From NCBI GenBank assembly GCA_048772705.1, contig JBLWGC010000012.1:1-49633 (forward strand): a stretch of DNA of 49,633 nucleotides. Reading direction: 5' to 3'. Below, in pieces: positions 1 to 11,574 of the stretch; position 1 is the first letter of the stretch, and each line of letters opens with the position of its first letter. The translations under genes were made by a program, and so were the position numbers. This DNA comes from Leidyana gryllorum EB-2025a. Lineage: Eukaryota > Apicomplexa. The notes beneath the pieces were generated by a model that saw nothing but the letters and a program-made list of their open reading frames with translations, had not been told where the DNA came from and did not search any database.

Positions 1-2141
1 CAATTGTTTTCGTAGCTTCAATCCACTCAATTCACGCTGGGGAATATCTGACTCGAAGTTTGATGCCACTTCAGCGAACTGGGCGTCTTCCACATTCTTC
101 ACAGTTGGTTCTTGCTGATTCTTCACCAGCTTGTAGTACAGTCCATTGGGATTGGCCATGAGTTCGTCGTGGGTCCCTTTCTCAACCACAGTCGACCCAG
201 CATTGTCTGGGTTGTCGAGGACAACGATGAGATCTGCCTTGCGTACGGTGGTAAGTCGATGAGCAATAATGATGGTTGTTCTCTTTTGTTCCTCAACAAT
301 GCGATCTAGAGTGGTTTGAACGATCTTTTCCGACTCGTTGTCGAGCGCACTGGTGGCTTCGTCGAGGATGAGGACAGAAGGGTTCCGTACGACTGCTCGA
401 GCAATGGCGATTCTCTGTTTCTGGCCTCCACTGAGTTGACCTCCACCTTCGCCGGCGTAGGTGTCATAGCCATCTGGGAAGTCGACAATGAAGTTGTGAG
501 CATTGGCGTTCTTAGCTGCGAGAATGATCTCGTCATCCGTCACCGTGTCTCCACAGCCAGTTCTTCCGAGTCTGATATTCTCGCGGATGGTAGTTGCAAA
601 AAGTCGTGGCTCCTGGGAGACGAGAGCCATTTGGCCACGTATCCAGTTTGGATTGTAGTTCCGGAGGTCTTCACCATCGATGAGGACCTCTCCGGCATCG
701 GGGTCGTAGAAGCGTTCGACCAATTGAATGATGGTTGACTTTCCACACCCGCTTCCTCCAACGAGTGCTACACTTTTTCCGGCAGGAATGGTGAGAGTGA
801 GATTATTGAAAACGGGTTTGTCAGGTCGGGTTGGGTAGGCAAACTTGACATTGCGGAACTCGATATCTCCTTTGATACGTTGGCCGCCATTCACGGCATC
901 TTTGCGTCCTTGATGAGATCGACTATCGATCTGAGATATGCGTTTGGTGATATTCTCAATGTCGTCGACTGCGCCAGAGGCCTTTGTGAGGGCTGAGAGA
1001 TGTGGGCCGGCTTGTCCGACAGCGTATGCCCCAAAGACGACAGAGAAGAAGACTGAGAGAACAGTTCCCCCATCGTAACAACGGATACTGCTGTCCCCAG
1101 CGAGGCACGTCTCATAAGTGTATTCGTCAATATCATCCGCGACGAGTTTGCTGCCGTACCAGAAAGCGAGGGCGAAAGTGCAGAAGAAGACAACTTGCAT
1201 TAGGCCTTGGCCAACACCCGACAGGATGGATTCTCGATGACCAAAGCGGAAGCTGTCATCCAATCCCCTTTTGTATTCGTCTATCATCCGGTTTTCGAGG
1301 CCGAAGGCAGCGATAGAGCGGATTGTGGTGAAGGCTTCTTCCGCAATACTCCCGGCGCCCGCGTAAGCTTTGCGGGCCCCCCTTCCGGCTTGTCCCATAA
1401 AAACCATCATGGCGGCTCCACATAGGGCGATGGCAGGCAGTGTGGCGGTGACGACAGCAGCCAGTTTCCAGCCTTTGTAGAGTCCAACAGCGTAGCCTCC
1501 GACGAACATTCCCATACCAGGAAGATTTGCGCCAGTTTCAGGCCGATCCCGGACCGGATGACTTTGATGGACTCGTTGAGCTTTGAGGAGAGGACACCTC
1601 CATCGAAACAGTCGAACCAGCCCATCTCTTGTCGGGTGACCGCTTTGAGAAAAGTGCTGCGTATCGCTCGTTTCTGACGTTCAGCGGCCATCTCCATACA
1701 CGCGGCCCCGAGGCCGGCCAGGACAAAATTGATTCCGCCAAGGATTAGTTGGGCCGCGACGTACCAATTGAGACTACGTCTCCCGCCGCCACCGCCCCCG
1801 TAACACTGATGATATCCCCCATCAGTGACATGAAAACCGGCTGCAATAATGGAGCGATTATTGTGTGTGGAGGAGACTTGTTGACTCACCATTAGTATAC
1901 CGCTGCCAAAGTTTAATATTATTGAGGTGCCAATTAGAAAGTGGTCCAGCCGAGTGCAGTATCGGAACACTCTGAAGCTGAATTTGGCTTTGGGGGGCTT
2001 TCTCTCGTCGTCGTCGTTGTCATTATTATTATTCACCGTCACATCGGGTTTCAAGAAGCTCGCAGTGGTGGTCTTGTGTTGATCCCCATCTGTCGTCAGC
2101 GGTGTTGAGTCTTCAACCTTAGCAATCAGCTCGTCGCTCAT
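1..2141 (-). CDS. ABCB-type (P-glycoprotein-like) transporter, tandem copy 1, C-terminal part outside window
   Basis: This is the N-terminal half of a full ABC exporter: a cytosolic tail, the first membrane domain and the first nucleotide-binding domain. Exon 1 begins at the ATG at 2141 and ends near 1891. A 49-nt intron (GTGAGT...GCAG) follows at about the same place as in the other two copies. NBD1 has Walker A (GGSGCGKST), an LSGGQ signature, Walker B running into DEATSALD, and the H-loop (IIAHRLTT). The frame stays open to base 1, so the second half lies to the left. Against copy 3, the frame slips by one base in a G-rich tract near 1783-1800 and again near 1512-1520; no intron can explain either slip because homology is continuous across both. 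Substrate is unknown. The copy may be decaying or may carry sequence errors. Confidence 0.8.
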
Positions 2142-2154
2142 GTCGCGGTCCTAT

Positions 2155-2256
2155 AGTTAGTCAGTCAGTCGCAGTCCCTTTGTCAGTCAGTCAGTCGCGA
2201 TCAGGTTTGTCTGTCAGCCAGTCAGTCGCGATCCCTTTGTCAGTCAGTCCCTTTTT
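2155..2256. repeat. GTCAGTCA-rich tandem repeat upstream of ABC copy 1
   Basis: Runs of GTCAGTCAGTCGC alternate with GATCCCTTTGTC-like spacers, repeated about three to four times with small changes. The block begins about 14 nt upstream of the start codon at 2141, so it lies in the promoter or 5' UTR of copy 1. It is absent upstream of copies 2 and 3. Confidence 0.8.
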
Positions 2257-2655
2257 CTGGGGGTCAGAACTTCAATTCTTTGTGTTCCGCCTGTTGTGCC
2301 ACAAAAAAAGGCTAATTCAATACTGATCAGTGAAAAGGGTGTGCGTAGCCCTAGCTAGGTGTGACACAACCCTTAGGGTTAAACTACTGCTTTGGAAGAT
2401 TTTTTCGTTTTTGAACTGCATGCTATGATATGATCTAGTGTTCCGGCCGGGCTAACACGGAGACACCGGGTCGACAAACACGCACGCGTGCTTCGCACGG
2501 ATTAAATTCATTTCTTAGATTGAACCGCAGGATGGCTAGAGATGGACTCAGGAGCAAGTCTGGCGCTGATCCAGAGGATGATCAAAGCCCTTCTGTCGAC
2601 CTCCCAGCAGATCCGGCCGACGATCAGCCGGTACAACTGATACCGGTTCAAATAC
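2257..2655. other. Intergenic stretch between ABC copies 1 and 2
   Basis: No conserved gene was recognised. The stretch contains palindromes (CCTAGCTAGG near 2350 and AACCCTTAGGGTT near 2370, the latter a pair of inverted telomere-like units) and GCACGCGTGC at 2482-2491. A motif GGAGACACCGGG near 2460 recurs near 15255. From 2532 it holds a short plus-strand open frame listed separately. Confidence 0.6.
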
Positions 2656-2663
2656 TCAAATAG
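2532..2663 (+). CDS. Possible small acidic protein (43 aa), unsupported
   Basis: An ATG-initiated plus-strand frame of 43 codons ends at TAG 2661-2663 and overlaps the last eight bases of ABC copy 2 on the other strand. Its composition (Asp, Pro and Ser rich, ending PVQILK) is more protein-like than a random frame, but nothing similar is recognised. It could equally be chance or the last exon of something else. Confidence 0.2.
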   Translation: MARDGLRSKSGADPEDDQSPSVDLPADPADDQPVQLIPVQILK

Positions 2664-5600
2664 ATCCTGAGGCCATAGCGATCTCGACCAATTTTCTGTA
2701 CACTCCCTCTGGTATCCTCATCAGCTCGTCGTGTTTGCCTTCTTCGACAACTTTGGAGCCTTTGAGGGGATCGGGTTGGAACACAACAATCTTGTCCGAG
2801 TTCTTGACAGTCGATAAACGATGTGCAATGGTGATGGAAGTCTTCTTAGATCCACTCTTTCCAGCGACGAGCTCATTCAATGTTCTCTGAACAATGGCTT
2901 CGCTCTCCGAGTCGAGGGCACTGGTGGCCTCGTCGAACAACAAAATATCGGGATTACGAATGAGTGCCCGAGCGATAGCTATGCGTTGCTTTTGTCCTCC
3001 GGACATCTGACCTCCCCCACGTCCGACCTCTGTGTCGTAGGCCTCAGGTAACTGCTCTATAAAGTCAGCAGCGTTGGCCATTCTGGCCGCCCGGCGTATT
3101 TCCTCTTCGGTGGCGTCCAACTTTCCGTTGCGAATGTTCTCCAGAATGGTTCCGGTGAAGAGGACGGGTTCCTGCGAGACGAGTCCCATTCGGGATCTCA
3201 GATAGTTGATATTGAAGCTGCGGATATCCTTCTGCTCAACTCTAACCTGACCGCTGAAGAAATCCGAAACTGAGGCGGCATTCGCCGGTCGAGCCTCAGT
3301 CGGCATATTTTCTATCAATACTCTAAAGTTGTCGCTCGGCCCCACATCATAGAATCGTTGCTGCAATGGACAGTGAGTGAGTGAAGGATTTCAATGCCGT
3401 CGCTCACCAGGAATTGGATTATTGTCGACTTTCCGCATCCGGAAGCTCCGACCAACGCTACAGATTGGCCCGGCTCCACTTTGAAAGAGACACCGTCTAA
3501 GATAGGCTGTTCGGGGCGGCCTGGATATCGGAAGGCGACATCTTCCAGACTCATTGACCCGGTTATGGGTGTGGAGGCGTCTCCTCGCGTGTGCCGCGCA
3601 TCGACTGCCGGGTGTCGATCCAAAATATAAAACATGTTGTGACAGGCTGCTTTGGTCTTCTTGGTGTCCGTAGCGAACGCAGTGGCTCTGCCGAGGCCCT
3701 GAGCAGCGATCATCAGAACCATCACCGTTCGCATCACCGTCTCCAATTCCAGCCCCTCTTCGTTCTTGATCAGGTATCCCGCGTACCAATAAGAGAGTCC
3801 GTTAGCGAAAGCCATCACTCCCGTTGCGAACCCGGAAGACAAACCAGTGACAATGGCATTCCGCGAGGCCCGAGAGAACTCTTTGGACAATGCGGTCGCG
3901 TACAGATTCTCCATTTGCTGTCGGTTGAAAGAATGGCTGTCTCAGGGGAGGAGAAATTTGTTTGTCTCACGTTCTGCATATTATAAGCTGCGATAGTCCG
4001 CAGATTGGTGACCACTTCGTTCAGCACAAAGTGGGTCGTCTGTTCAGAGATCAATGATAAATTCTTGACTCTTCCTCGACGACGACGACAACGACTCACC
4101 GTCTTATCAAAGAGGGTATCCTGCAGATCGTGGGCTTGGGGTCGACTGGGTTGGGTCTTTTTCATCTGGATGTACACAGCCGGAACCATCAACGAGTACG
4201 CGGCCAATGCGACGAGGGCCAGGAGCGCGTGGCCTGAGAAGGCGACCACCAGCGCGATGATGAGAGTGAAGGCGTTCTGAATGACTAAACTGAGATTCTC
4301 GCCCGTCATCCCTCGAGTCAGAGCGCAGTCGGCTGATAGCACAGCACTAATGTGGCCGGTGTTGTTCTCCGGATCGTCAAAGTACTCCATGTCTTGATAC
4401 ATCAGAGCTCCAAATATGTTGCGTCGCATAGTGGCCACTAACCGCTCGCCAATGGTCCCCCATCCATACTGCGCCAAGAAGAAGGCCACACCCGCGCCAC
4501 AGCCCAACCCCACCAATATCAATGCTCGATCACTCCCCGCTTGCCGCATAGCATCAAAGTCACCCCCTGGAGTAAAGAAGACACCGAGGAAACTCGTGAT
4601 AACAATCATCAACGAGGGGAACGTTGCACCTCCCGCAGCGGATCCTATCGCCCCAATGAGGGCATATGGCCAATCCGGTTTGGTATATTTCCACAATCTT
4701 CGCGTCTTTCCTTTCTGCAACGCCTCAAGCGGAGTGTCGTCCAGCAGCTTCACAATACTGCCAGAACCCTTCTTAGACGAAGAACCCTTCGAAACACTCC
4801 TGTGGATCACACTGGCCGACTTGGACACTGCACGGCGACGCCGACGGCGAGGGCGACATTTGACTGACTCTTCCCATACATCAATTTCTCACCTTTGCTC
4901 GGAATCCGTTGCATTGTGGAGGGAGTGGCATCTTTGCCTTCGCCTTTGCCTTCGCCTTTGTCGTCGTTGGCGACCATTTGTTGGGCGGTGACGAGGGAAT
5001 GGTATATTCCGTCTCGGTTTCTCATGAGCTCCTCGTGAGTACCAAACTCTGCCACTTTGGCTCCACGGCCATCAGAGTTCTCAAAGACAATGATTTTGTC
5101 TGCAGTTCGGATTGTGGTCAGCCGGTGGGCAATAATGATAGTGGTTCTGCGTTTCATCTTGATGAGATCGTCTAATGCTTTCTGAACGATCTTTTCGGAC
5201 TCATTGTCGAGAGCGCTGGTCGCTTCGTCCCCCAGAGAGGAGACCACCCGCTTGACCCACTTCGGTTTCGTATCCATCCGGGAAGGCTGCGATAAAGTCG
5301 TGGGCGTTGGCAGCCCGCGCGGCCTCAATCATCTGCCGGTCGGTGACCGTCGAGGGATCTTTCGCTCCGCAGATAATGTTCTCTCTCACTGAGGAACTGA
5401 ACAATTTTGGTTCCTGAGAGACCAGCGCGATTTGGCTGCGCAGCCACCGGATGTTGAGATTGCGTATGTCGGTCCCGTCGATTTCAACCGCACCCCCAGT
5501 GACATCGTAAAAGCGTTCGATTAGTTGGATAGCGGTGGATTTCCCGCAACCCGAGGCACCCACCAGCGCCACAGTCTCGCCAGCGGCAATGCTAAAGGTA

Positions 5601-6946
5601 ACCCCGTCATAGATCTGACGCTCAGTGCGCGTCGGATAGTGAAACTCGACTCGGTTAAACTTGATGGCCCCATCTATTTTGGAAGGGGTCTGCAGAGGAG
5701 AGAGACGTCGCAGTCACTCGGATCCGAGAACACAATCAGCAGCTCACCGCACCGCTCTCGTCAAAGGGATCGACTGCAGAGTGTCGGCCAATGAGTTGGA
5801 GGACCGCACCGACGGACCGGCTGCTTGAGATAACGAACTGAGATTGGGTCCGATCTGTCCCAGAGAGAAAGACGCCGCCATAATGGAAAAGAAGACAGTC
5901 ATCACTCTGCCGCCCATACTGAAGTCTCGGCCGTCGGTGGCCACGAGGCGGTCGACCACCAATTTGTTACCGTACCACCAACCGAGAGCGTAGGAGAGGA
6001 AGAGGACTCCAAAGATGCATCCGAACAGCACAGATCTAAAGACGTTATTCTTTCGATCCTGCGTCTCAGAGATACGGAGTTTAGCGTTAAACTTGTCGAT
6101 AAACAGCTCCTCCAAACCAAAAGCTGCAATGGTTCGCATCGCCGGGACAGCCTGCGATGGGGTGTCTGTTCGGGCCGGGGGGCGGTCGACTACCCGACTA
6201 CGATTACCTCCTCAGCGATGGATCCGGCCTGGGCGAAGGCTTCATCGGCCTTTTTGACAGCTTTGCGCATTTTGATGCCAAAGATACTCATTCCGGCCCC
6301 GAGGAGGGGTACAACGGATGTCATAACGAGGGCGAGCTGCCACCCACGGACGAGGGCAACAACGTATCCGATATGAATTGTGCACCAAACTGCCATACGA
6401 GGGCGAATTTGAGTCCGACGGCGTCTCTGAAGCGGATGGTGGACTGTTCTATGTCGGTGGCGAGCGATCCGGGATCTTTGGTATCGTAGAAAGCGACCTC
6501 TTGACGCAACACGCCGTGCACATAGGCCCGTTTCAGAGCTGCCGACTGCCGCTCTGCGCAGACTTCAAAGAGAGTGTGTCCAATGGTACCCAAAACGAAA
6601 GTGACGGCACCAATTACGGCAAAGTTACGCACAATGAGATACAGAGCGTCATCCAATTCTCCAACTCCCATTCGGTTAACCGAGTCACCCAAGACGAGCA
6701 TATTGAGAGGCTGAGAGAAACGGATGGACCGCCGGCGGGAAGAGAGGCCTGCCTTACGGGTGCAGTTCCTTGCCCCATACAGCACAGAACAGCCCAGAAT
6801 AACATGTGTTTGTCCTTTCTATCAGCAAAGGCAAACGCCTCTTTCAGAGAGGTCTTTGGTGCCTCTTCGCCGACAGAGTCGGACGCCCCATTAGCGGCCC
6901 CGGGCTGCTGCTGTGCCTCGCTAGCCTCTTCCACGGCGGAGTCCAT
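2656..6946 (-). CDS. ABCB-type full transporter, tandem copy 2, damaged in its first half
   Basis: This is a full TMD1-NBD1-TMD2-NBD2 exporter. The ATG is at 6946. Introns are seen near 6711-6757, 6152-6207, 5690-5750, 4828-4892, 4041-4099, 3925-3976 and 3365-3410. NBD2 is complete: Walker [10 protein letters not shown], signature [19 protein letters not shown], and IAHRLST. The first half is abnormal. The frame slips by one base near 6393-6398. In NBD1 about 62 bp are missing near 5228, taking the last residue of LSGGQ and all of Walker B up to DEATSALD and shifting the frame. The splice near 5750 needs the poor donor GTGCGG to stay in phase. The remaining coding sequence has no stop codons, so decay would be recent, unless these are assembly errors. 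It is more divergent than copies 1 and 3 are from each other. Confidence 0.75.
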
Positions 6947-6951
6947 ATGCG

Positions 6952-6975
6952 GCGTAGGGTTTAGGGTTTAGGGCG
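6952..6975. repeat. Telomere-type TTTAGGG tract beside a start codon
   Basis: About two and a half units of TTTAGGG lie a few bases upstream of the ABC copy 2 start codon, reading CCCTAAA toward the gene. It may be an interstitial telomere remnant or a telo-box-like promoter element. Confidence 0.75.
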
Positions 6976-7079
6976 GGTAATGGTGGTGAGGGGAAAAAGG
7001 AGATCAGATGATGGGTGGTGGTTATCTCTCCCTTTGTGCTCACTGAGACTTGGAGTGTTGACATATGTACGTCATTCAC

Positions 7080-7106
7080 ATAGATGGCCGCCTAAGGGCC
7101 ATCTAT
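7080..7106. repeat. Perfect 10-bp inverted repeat (hairpin)
   Basis: ATAGATGGCC is followed by a 7-nt loop and GGCCATCTAT. It sits between the stop of ABC copy 3 (7212) and the start of copy 2 (6946), so it could act at the 3' end of copy 3 or the promoter of copy 2. Confidence 0.75.
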
Positions 7107-7211
7107 TGAGACAGAAATAGAAAATTAAATTTCGCAAAGATAGACAACAACTGGAGTCACGATGACATTGTTTTGAGTCTGAGCGCTATATGTGAGTGTG
7201 TGTGTCCCTTC

Positions 7212-10200
7212 TCAAGATTTCTGGGGGCGGCCGCCCTCAGCGATTGTGACGAGACCGCGGTATACACCGCCTTCAATGGCCATCAACTGCTGATGAGTTC
7301 CCACCTCCACAACCTTTGACCCTTCTTGCTCTTCATTGACCAGTACAACAATCTTATCAGCGTTACGTACAGTCGATAACCTGTGAGCGATGACTATAGT
7401 ACTCCGCTTGTGTTGTTCCAACAGGTTATCCAAAGCCGCCTGTACAATCTTCTCACTTTCACTGTCCAGGGCGCTTGTCGCTTCGTCGAGAATCAGAAGA
7501 GACGGATTACGAATGAGAGCGCGGGCTATGGCGATTCTTTGTTTCTGACCTCCACTCAGCTTTCCACCCATCTTTCCGACGTTCGTCTCATAGCCTTCCG
7601 GGAACTCGCTGATGAAGTGGTGAGCGTTGGCCATCTTGCACGCCTCCTCCACTTCGGACAAACTCGCGCCTCCCTCCTTTCCGGCAGCAATGTTGTCAGC
7701 GATACTGTTGCTAAACAACACCGGCTCCTGGTTCACCAAACCAATCTTGCTGCGCAGAGACCGAACATTGATGTCCCGAATGTCCATCCCGTCAATCGTG
7801 ATACGCCCACCGCCCGGAACCCGCGGACTGTCAGCGCCGCCACCAACTTCCAACGCATAATCATCACTGACATCGTAGAAACGCTCAATCAGTTGAACAG
7901 CCGTCGACTTCCCGCAACCACTCGGACCCACCAAAGCTACAACTTCTCCGTGCTCCAAGGTGAAACTCAGATCGTTGTAGATCGGCACATCTGGTCGCTG
8001 AGGATAACGGAAATTCACCTTCTCGAACCTCAGTTCCTGCTTCAAACCGCCAATAGAACGACCCTCCAAACTTCGGGCGTCGATCTTTGGCTTCCTGTCC
8101 CGAACATACCAGATACGGTTGGCAGCCTTCTGCGCCGCAGCGTTGTCCACAGTAAAAATCATCGTCTGACCCATTCCCATCGCGGCCATCATCAAAGCAA
8201 AGATGGCACGCATCATAATTTGAATGTCAATTTCGCCCTTCTCCACCAATCGGCCACCGTACCACAGACATAGTGCTTGGACTGCGTATTGTGCAAATTG
8301 AGTCAAACCCCAAGCAAAACCAGCAATATACGCCTTCTTCCGTCCACCGTAGTATTCGCGATCGACAACAACGTCATACCGCCCACACATGTGGTCCTCA
8401 AGTGAGTACGCAGCCACAGTCCTCATGTTCACTATCGTCTCATTGATAATGAAACCAGCGGTTTCCTTCCCTTCACCACGAGCCTTGCTCTCCTCACTCA
8501 TTCCACCCTCGGCAAAAAACTTGGTTTCCAACATAACCGCGGGGGCCAACAAGCAACAAGCACCCAAACATACTCCTGCCAACTTGGCAGACGCCGTGAA
8601 GGAGATGATGACACCGGCAATCAGAGCCACCGCGTTCTGTAGATAGATGCCCAAGTTTTCGCCAACCCAACCCTTCACTGTCACCACATCACCACTCAGA
8701 ATTTCACTGAGGTTACCCGTAGCGTGCTCCGGACTGTCGAAGAACTCCATATCCTGATACATAATGTTCGAAAACGTTTGCTCGCGCAATTGCCGTGTGA
8801 GACGGGTACCCGCATAGCCGAACAAGTATTGTTGGCCGAGCATAGCTATGCCCACCACACAGGCGAATACGACGAAGATGATAGACCAGAAGCTTGCGTC
8901 CGAACGCACATCCTCAGGCTCGGTCTGGAAGAAAACGCCGACGAACTCCGACATGCAGATCGAGAAAACGGGCCACAAGCAGCCATTAACTGCGGCCGCA
9001 ATACAACCCATTGTGACATGCATCCACCAGGGCTTGAGTAGTTTGACCACTTGACGCCACTTGACCCGATTGGGATCCTTGGCACACATCTTGGAGGATT
9101 TGGCGGCATCGGGATCAGTCTTGCTTATGATGCTTGCAGTGCCACTGATGCGGCTCCTGCTGCCGTCCAGCGAATGCCGGCTCACACGTGAGAATCGGCT
9201 TCGGAGTTTGAGTCCGCTCAACTCGCGTTTTGGGATGTCGCCCGAGAAATTGGCAGCAACTTCGGCGAATTGGCGATCCTCCACATTTTTGACACCAGGA
9301 TCTTGCTGGTTGCGGACCAAGTTGTAGTACAGACCGTTAGGGATGGCCATGAGTTCATCGTGAGTTCCTTGTTCAACGACCACCGCTCCAGCATTATCGG
9401 GGTTGTCCAGAACCACAATGACATCAGCTTTGCGTACGGTGGTGAGCCTGTGAGCAATGATGATAGTGGTTCGCTTCTGTTGTTCGACAATCTGATCCAA
9501 AGTTTCTTGAACGATCTTTTCAGATTCATTGTCCAAAGCACTGGTGGCTTCGTCAAGGATGAGGATGGCGGGGTCGCGGACAATGGCGCGAGCGATGGCG
9601 ACACGTTGTTTTTGGCCACCACTGAGTTGTCCACCTCCCTCTCCAACATAGGTGTCATATTTTTTTGGGAAGTCCATGATGAAGTTGTGAGCGTTGGCAT
9701 TTTTAGCTGCTTGAACAAGTTGGTCGTTGGTGGTGTCCTGGCCACAACCTATCCGACCAGCTTTGATATTCTCTCGAATGCTGGCAGCGAAGAGTTTGGG
9801 CTCCTGCGAGACCAGAGCTATTTGACCGCGAATCCATTTAGGGTTGTAGTTGCGAAGATCTTGTCCATCGATGAGGATCTGACCTCCATCAGGATCATAG
9901 AAGCGCTCGACGAGCTGAATGATGGTGGATTTGCCGCATCCGCTGCCCCCGACGAGGGCGACGCTCTTTCCGGCGGGAATGGTGAGGTTCAGATTGCCAA
10001 AGATCGGTTTTTCCGTACGAGTTGGATAAGCGAATTTGACGTTTCGGAACTCGATGTGACCCTCAATTCGGCTGGCTCCACCGGGTGCTTGTTTGAACCC
10101 TTCGGTTGTCTCACTGTTGATGAGGGATTTGCGCGAGGTGAGTTTCTCAATGTCCCCGATGGCCCCGGAGGCTTTGCCCAAGGCCGAGATGTTGGGTCCC

Positions 10201-11320
10201 GCTTGCCCAACGGCGAAGGCACCGATGATGACGCAGAAGAAGACGGACATGACGGTACCTCCAGAGTAGCAGGAGATGTCATTGTCTCCATAGCAGCCCA
10301 GAATGCCGTGTTCTTCCAGATCGTCGGCAATGAGTTTGCTTCCGTACCAGAAGCCGAGAGCGTAGGTACAGAACATGGAGGCCATCATGGCGCCGAGCCC
10401 GAATCCAACTGAGAGCGCTTCTCTGCGGCCAAAGTTGAAACTTTCATTGAGGCCGGTGGTGTATTCTTGGATCATTCTGTTCTCGAGGCCGAAGGCGGCG
10501 ATGGAACGAATGGTAGAGAATGCTTCTTCAGCGATACTTCCAGCACCGGCGTAGGCTCGTCGGGCTCCGGCGCCAGCATCGGCCATAAACTTCATCATCA
10601 TCCAACCGCAGAACGCGATGACAGGAAGTGTCGCGGAGATAACCAAAGCAAGTTTCCATCCCTTGTAGATACCGACGACGTATCCGCCGACGAACATTCC
10701 CGCGAACATGAAAACTTGGCCGAGTTTGAGTCCAATGCCATCTCGAATGACTTTCACAGATTCGTTCAGCTTTGAGCTCAATTCGCCTCCATCAAATCGG
10801 TCAAACCACCCAATTTCTTGGCGAGTAATCGCCCGTACAAATCCACTTCGTATGGCTCGCTTTTGTCTTTCAGCAGCCAATTCTATAGTTGTCGCGCCGA
10901 TCCAGGAGAGAACAAAGGACATTCCTCCCATAACCAATTGGGCTGCGACGTACCAATTGAGGGATCTTCCTCCTGACGGAGCCCCAACGGTGTTCACCAA
11001 GTCACCGAACAGGGACATAAAAACCGGCTGCGGACGGGATGGAAAATGGGCTCACGGGCACAATGAACGAACAAACGTACCAGCAGAACGCCAGCGGCGA
11101 GGTTGGCTATCGCCGAGATGGCGATAAGAGTGTAATCTGTTGTGCCACCATATCGGAATACTCGCAAACTAAATCCAGATGGCGCTTCGGTTTCCTCCGT
11201 CTTAGCAGCAGCTACGGGAGAGTCGTCCGATATGCTACGATCTCTGCTATTATCTTCTGTGGTAGCGGGAGTGTCCAGATTCTTCCCGCCCGGTTCTTGC
11301 ACAGTAACCGGAGACCTCAT
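7212..11320 (-). CDS. ABCB-type full transporter, tandem copy 3, intact
   Basis: This is an ATP-driven exporter of the P-glycoprotein type in an intracellular or surface membrane; its substrate is unknown. The ATG at 11320 opens an 80-codon first exon. A single intron (about 11030-11080, GTACGT...CGCAG) is followed by one open frame to 7212, giving roughly 1,350 residues. The order is cytosolic tail, TMD1, NBD1, linker, TMD2, NBD2. NBD1 has [28 protein letters not shown] and IAHRLTT. NBD2 has [28 protein letters not shown] and IAHRLST, so both sites look competent. A Ser/Arg-rich linker follows NBD1. An upstream in-frame GTG at 11356 is ignored. It serves as the reference for the damage in copies 1 and 2. 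Confidence 0.93.
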
Positions 11321-11574
11321 TGACAGAGAGTAGAATCGCCAATTTTTTTCTGCCACAAAATGCCGTCGACGGCACCCTGCACTAATGTCCCAAAAAGGTG
11401 ATGAGGAGACTGCTGGTCGACTTTTCTTCGGTGTGCGTTATCACACGTGGCTGTGTGGGTATCACACGCAGCTGAACCCAACCCTATCGCTTCAAAGCGC
11501 GATCTGAAGGGTCCTTCACCCTTCTCACAGCCGCCTCGCAGGTCGGGACTAAAAATGTTTTGGGCCAATGGGCC

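Noticed and set aside
1-1200. Long plus-strand open frames opposite the ABC nucleotide-binding domains (also at 7383-8273 and 9270-10412)
   Set aside because: Shadows of conserved ABC coding sequence; Walker and signature motifs read only on the minus strand.
1407-1741. Minus-strand open frames following VWECSSEATLL or MAESILSWPASG in ABC copy 1
   Set aside because: They are out-of-frame continuations. The homologous frame (GMFVGGYAVGLYKGWKL) continues in a neighbouring phase.
6393-6398. Explaining the shared ABC frame shifts as very small introns
   Set aside because: Homology to copy 3 is continuous to within one base at both sites, so there is no sequence to remove.
11560-11574. TTG at 11560 as start of the adenylyltransferase
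   Set aside because: An in-frame ATG at 11575 is available and eukaryotic starts are normally ATG.
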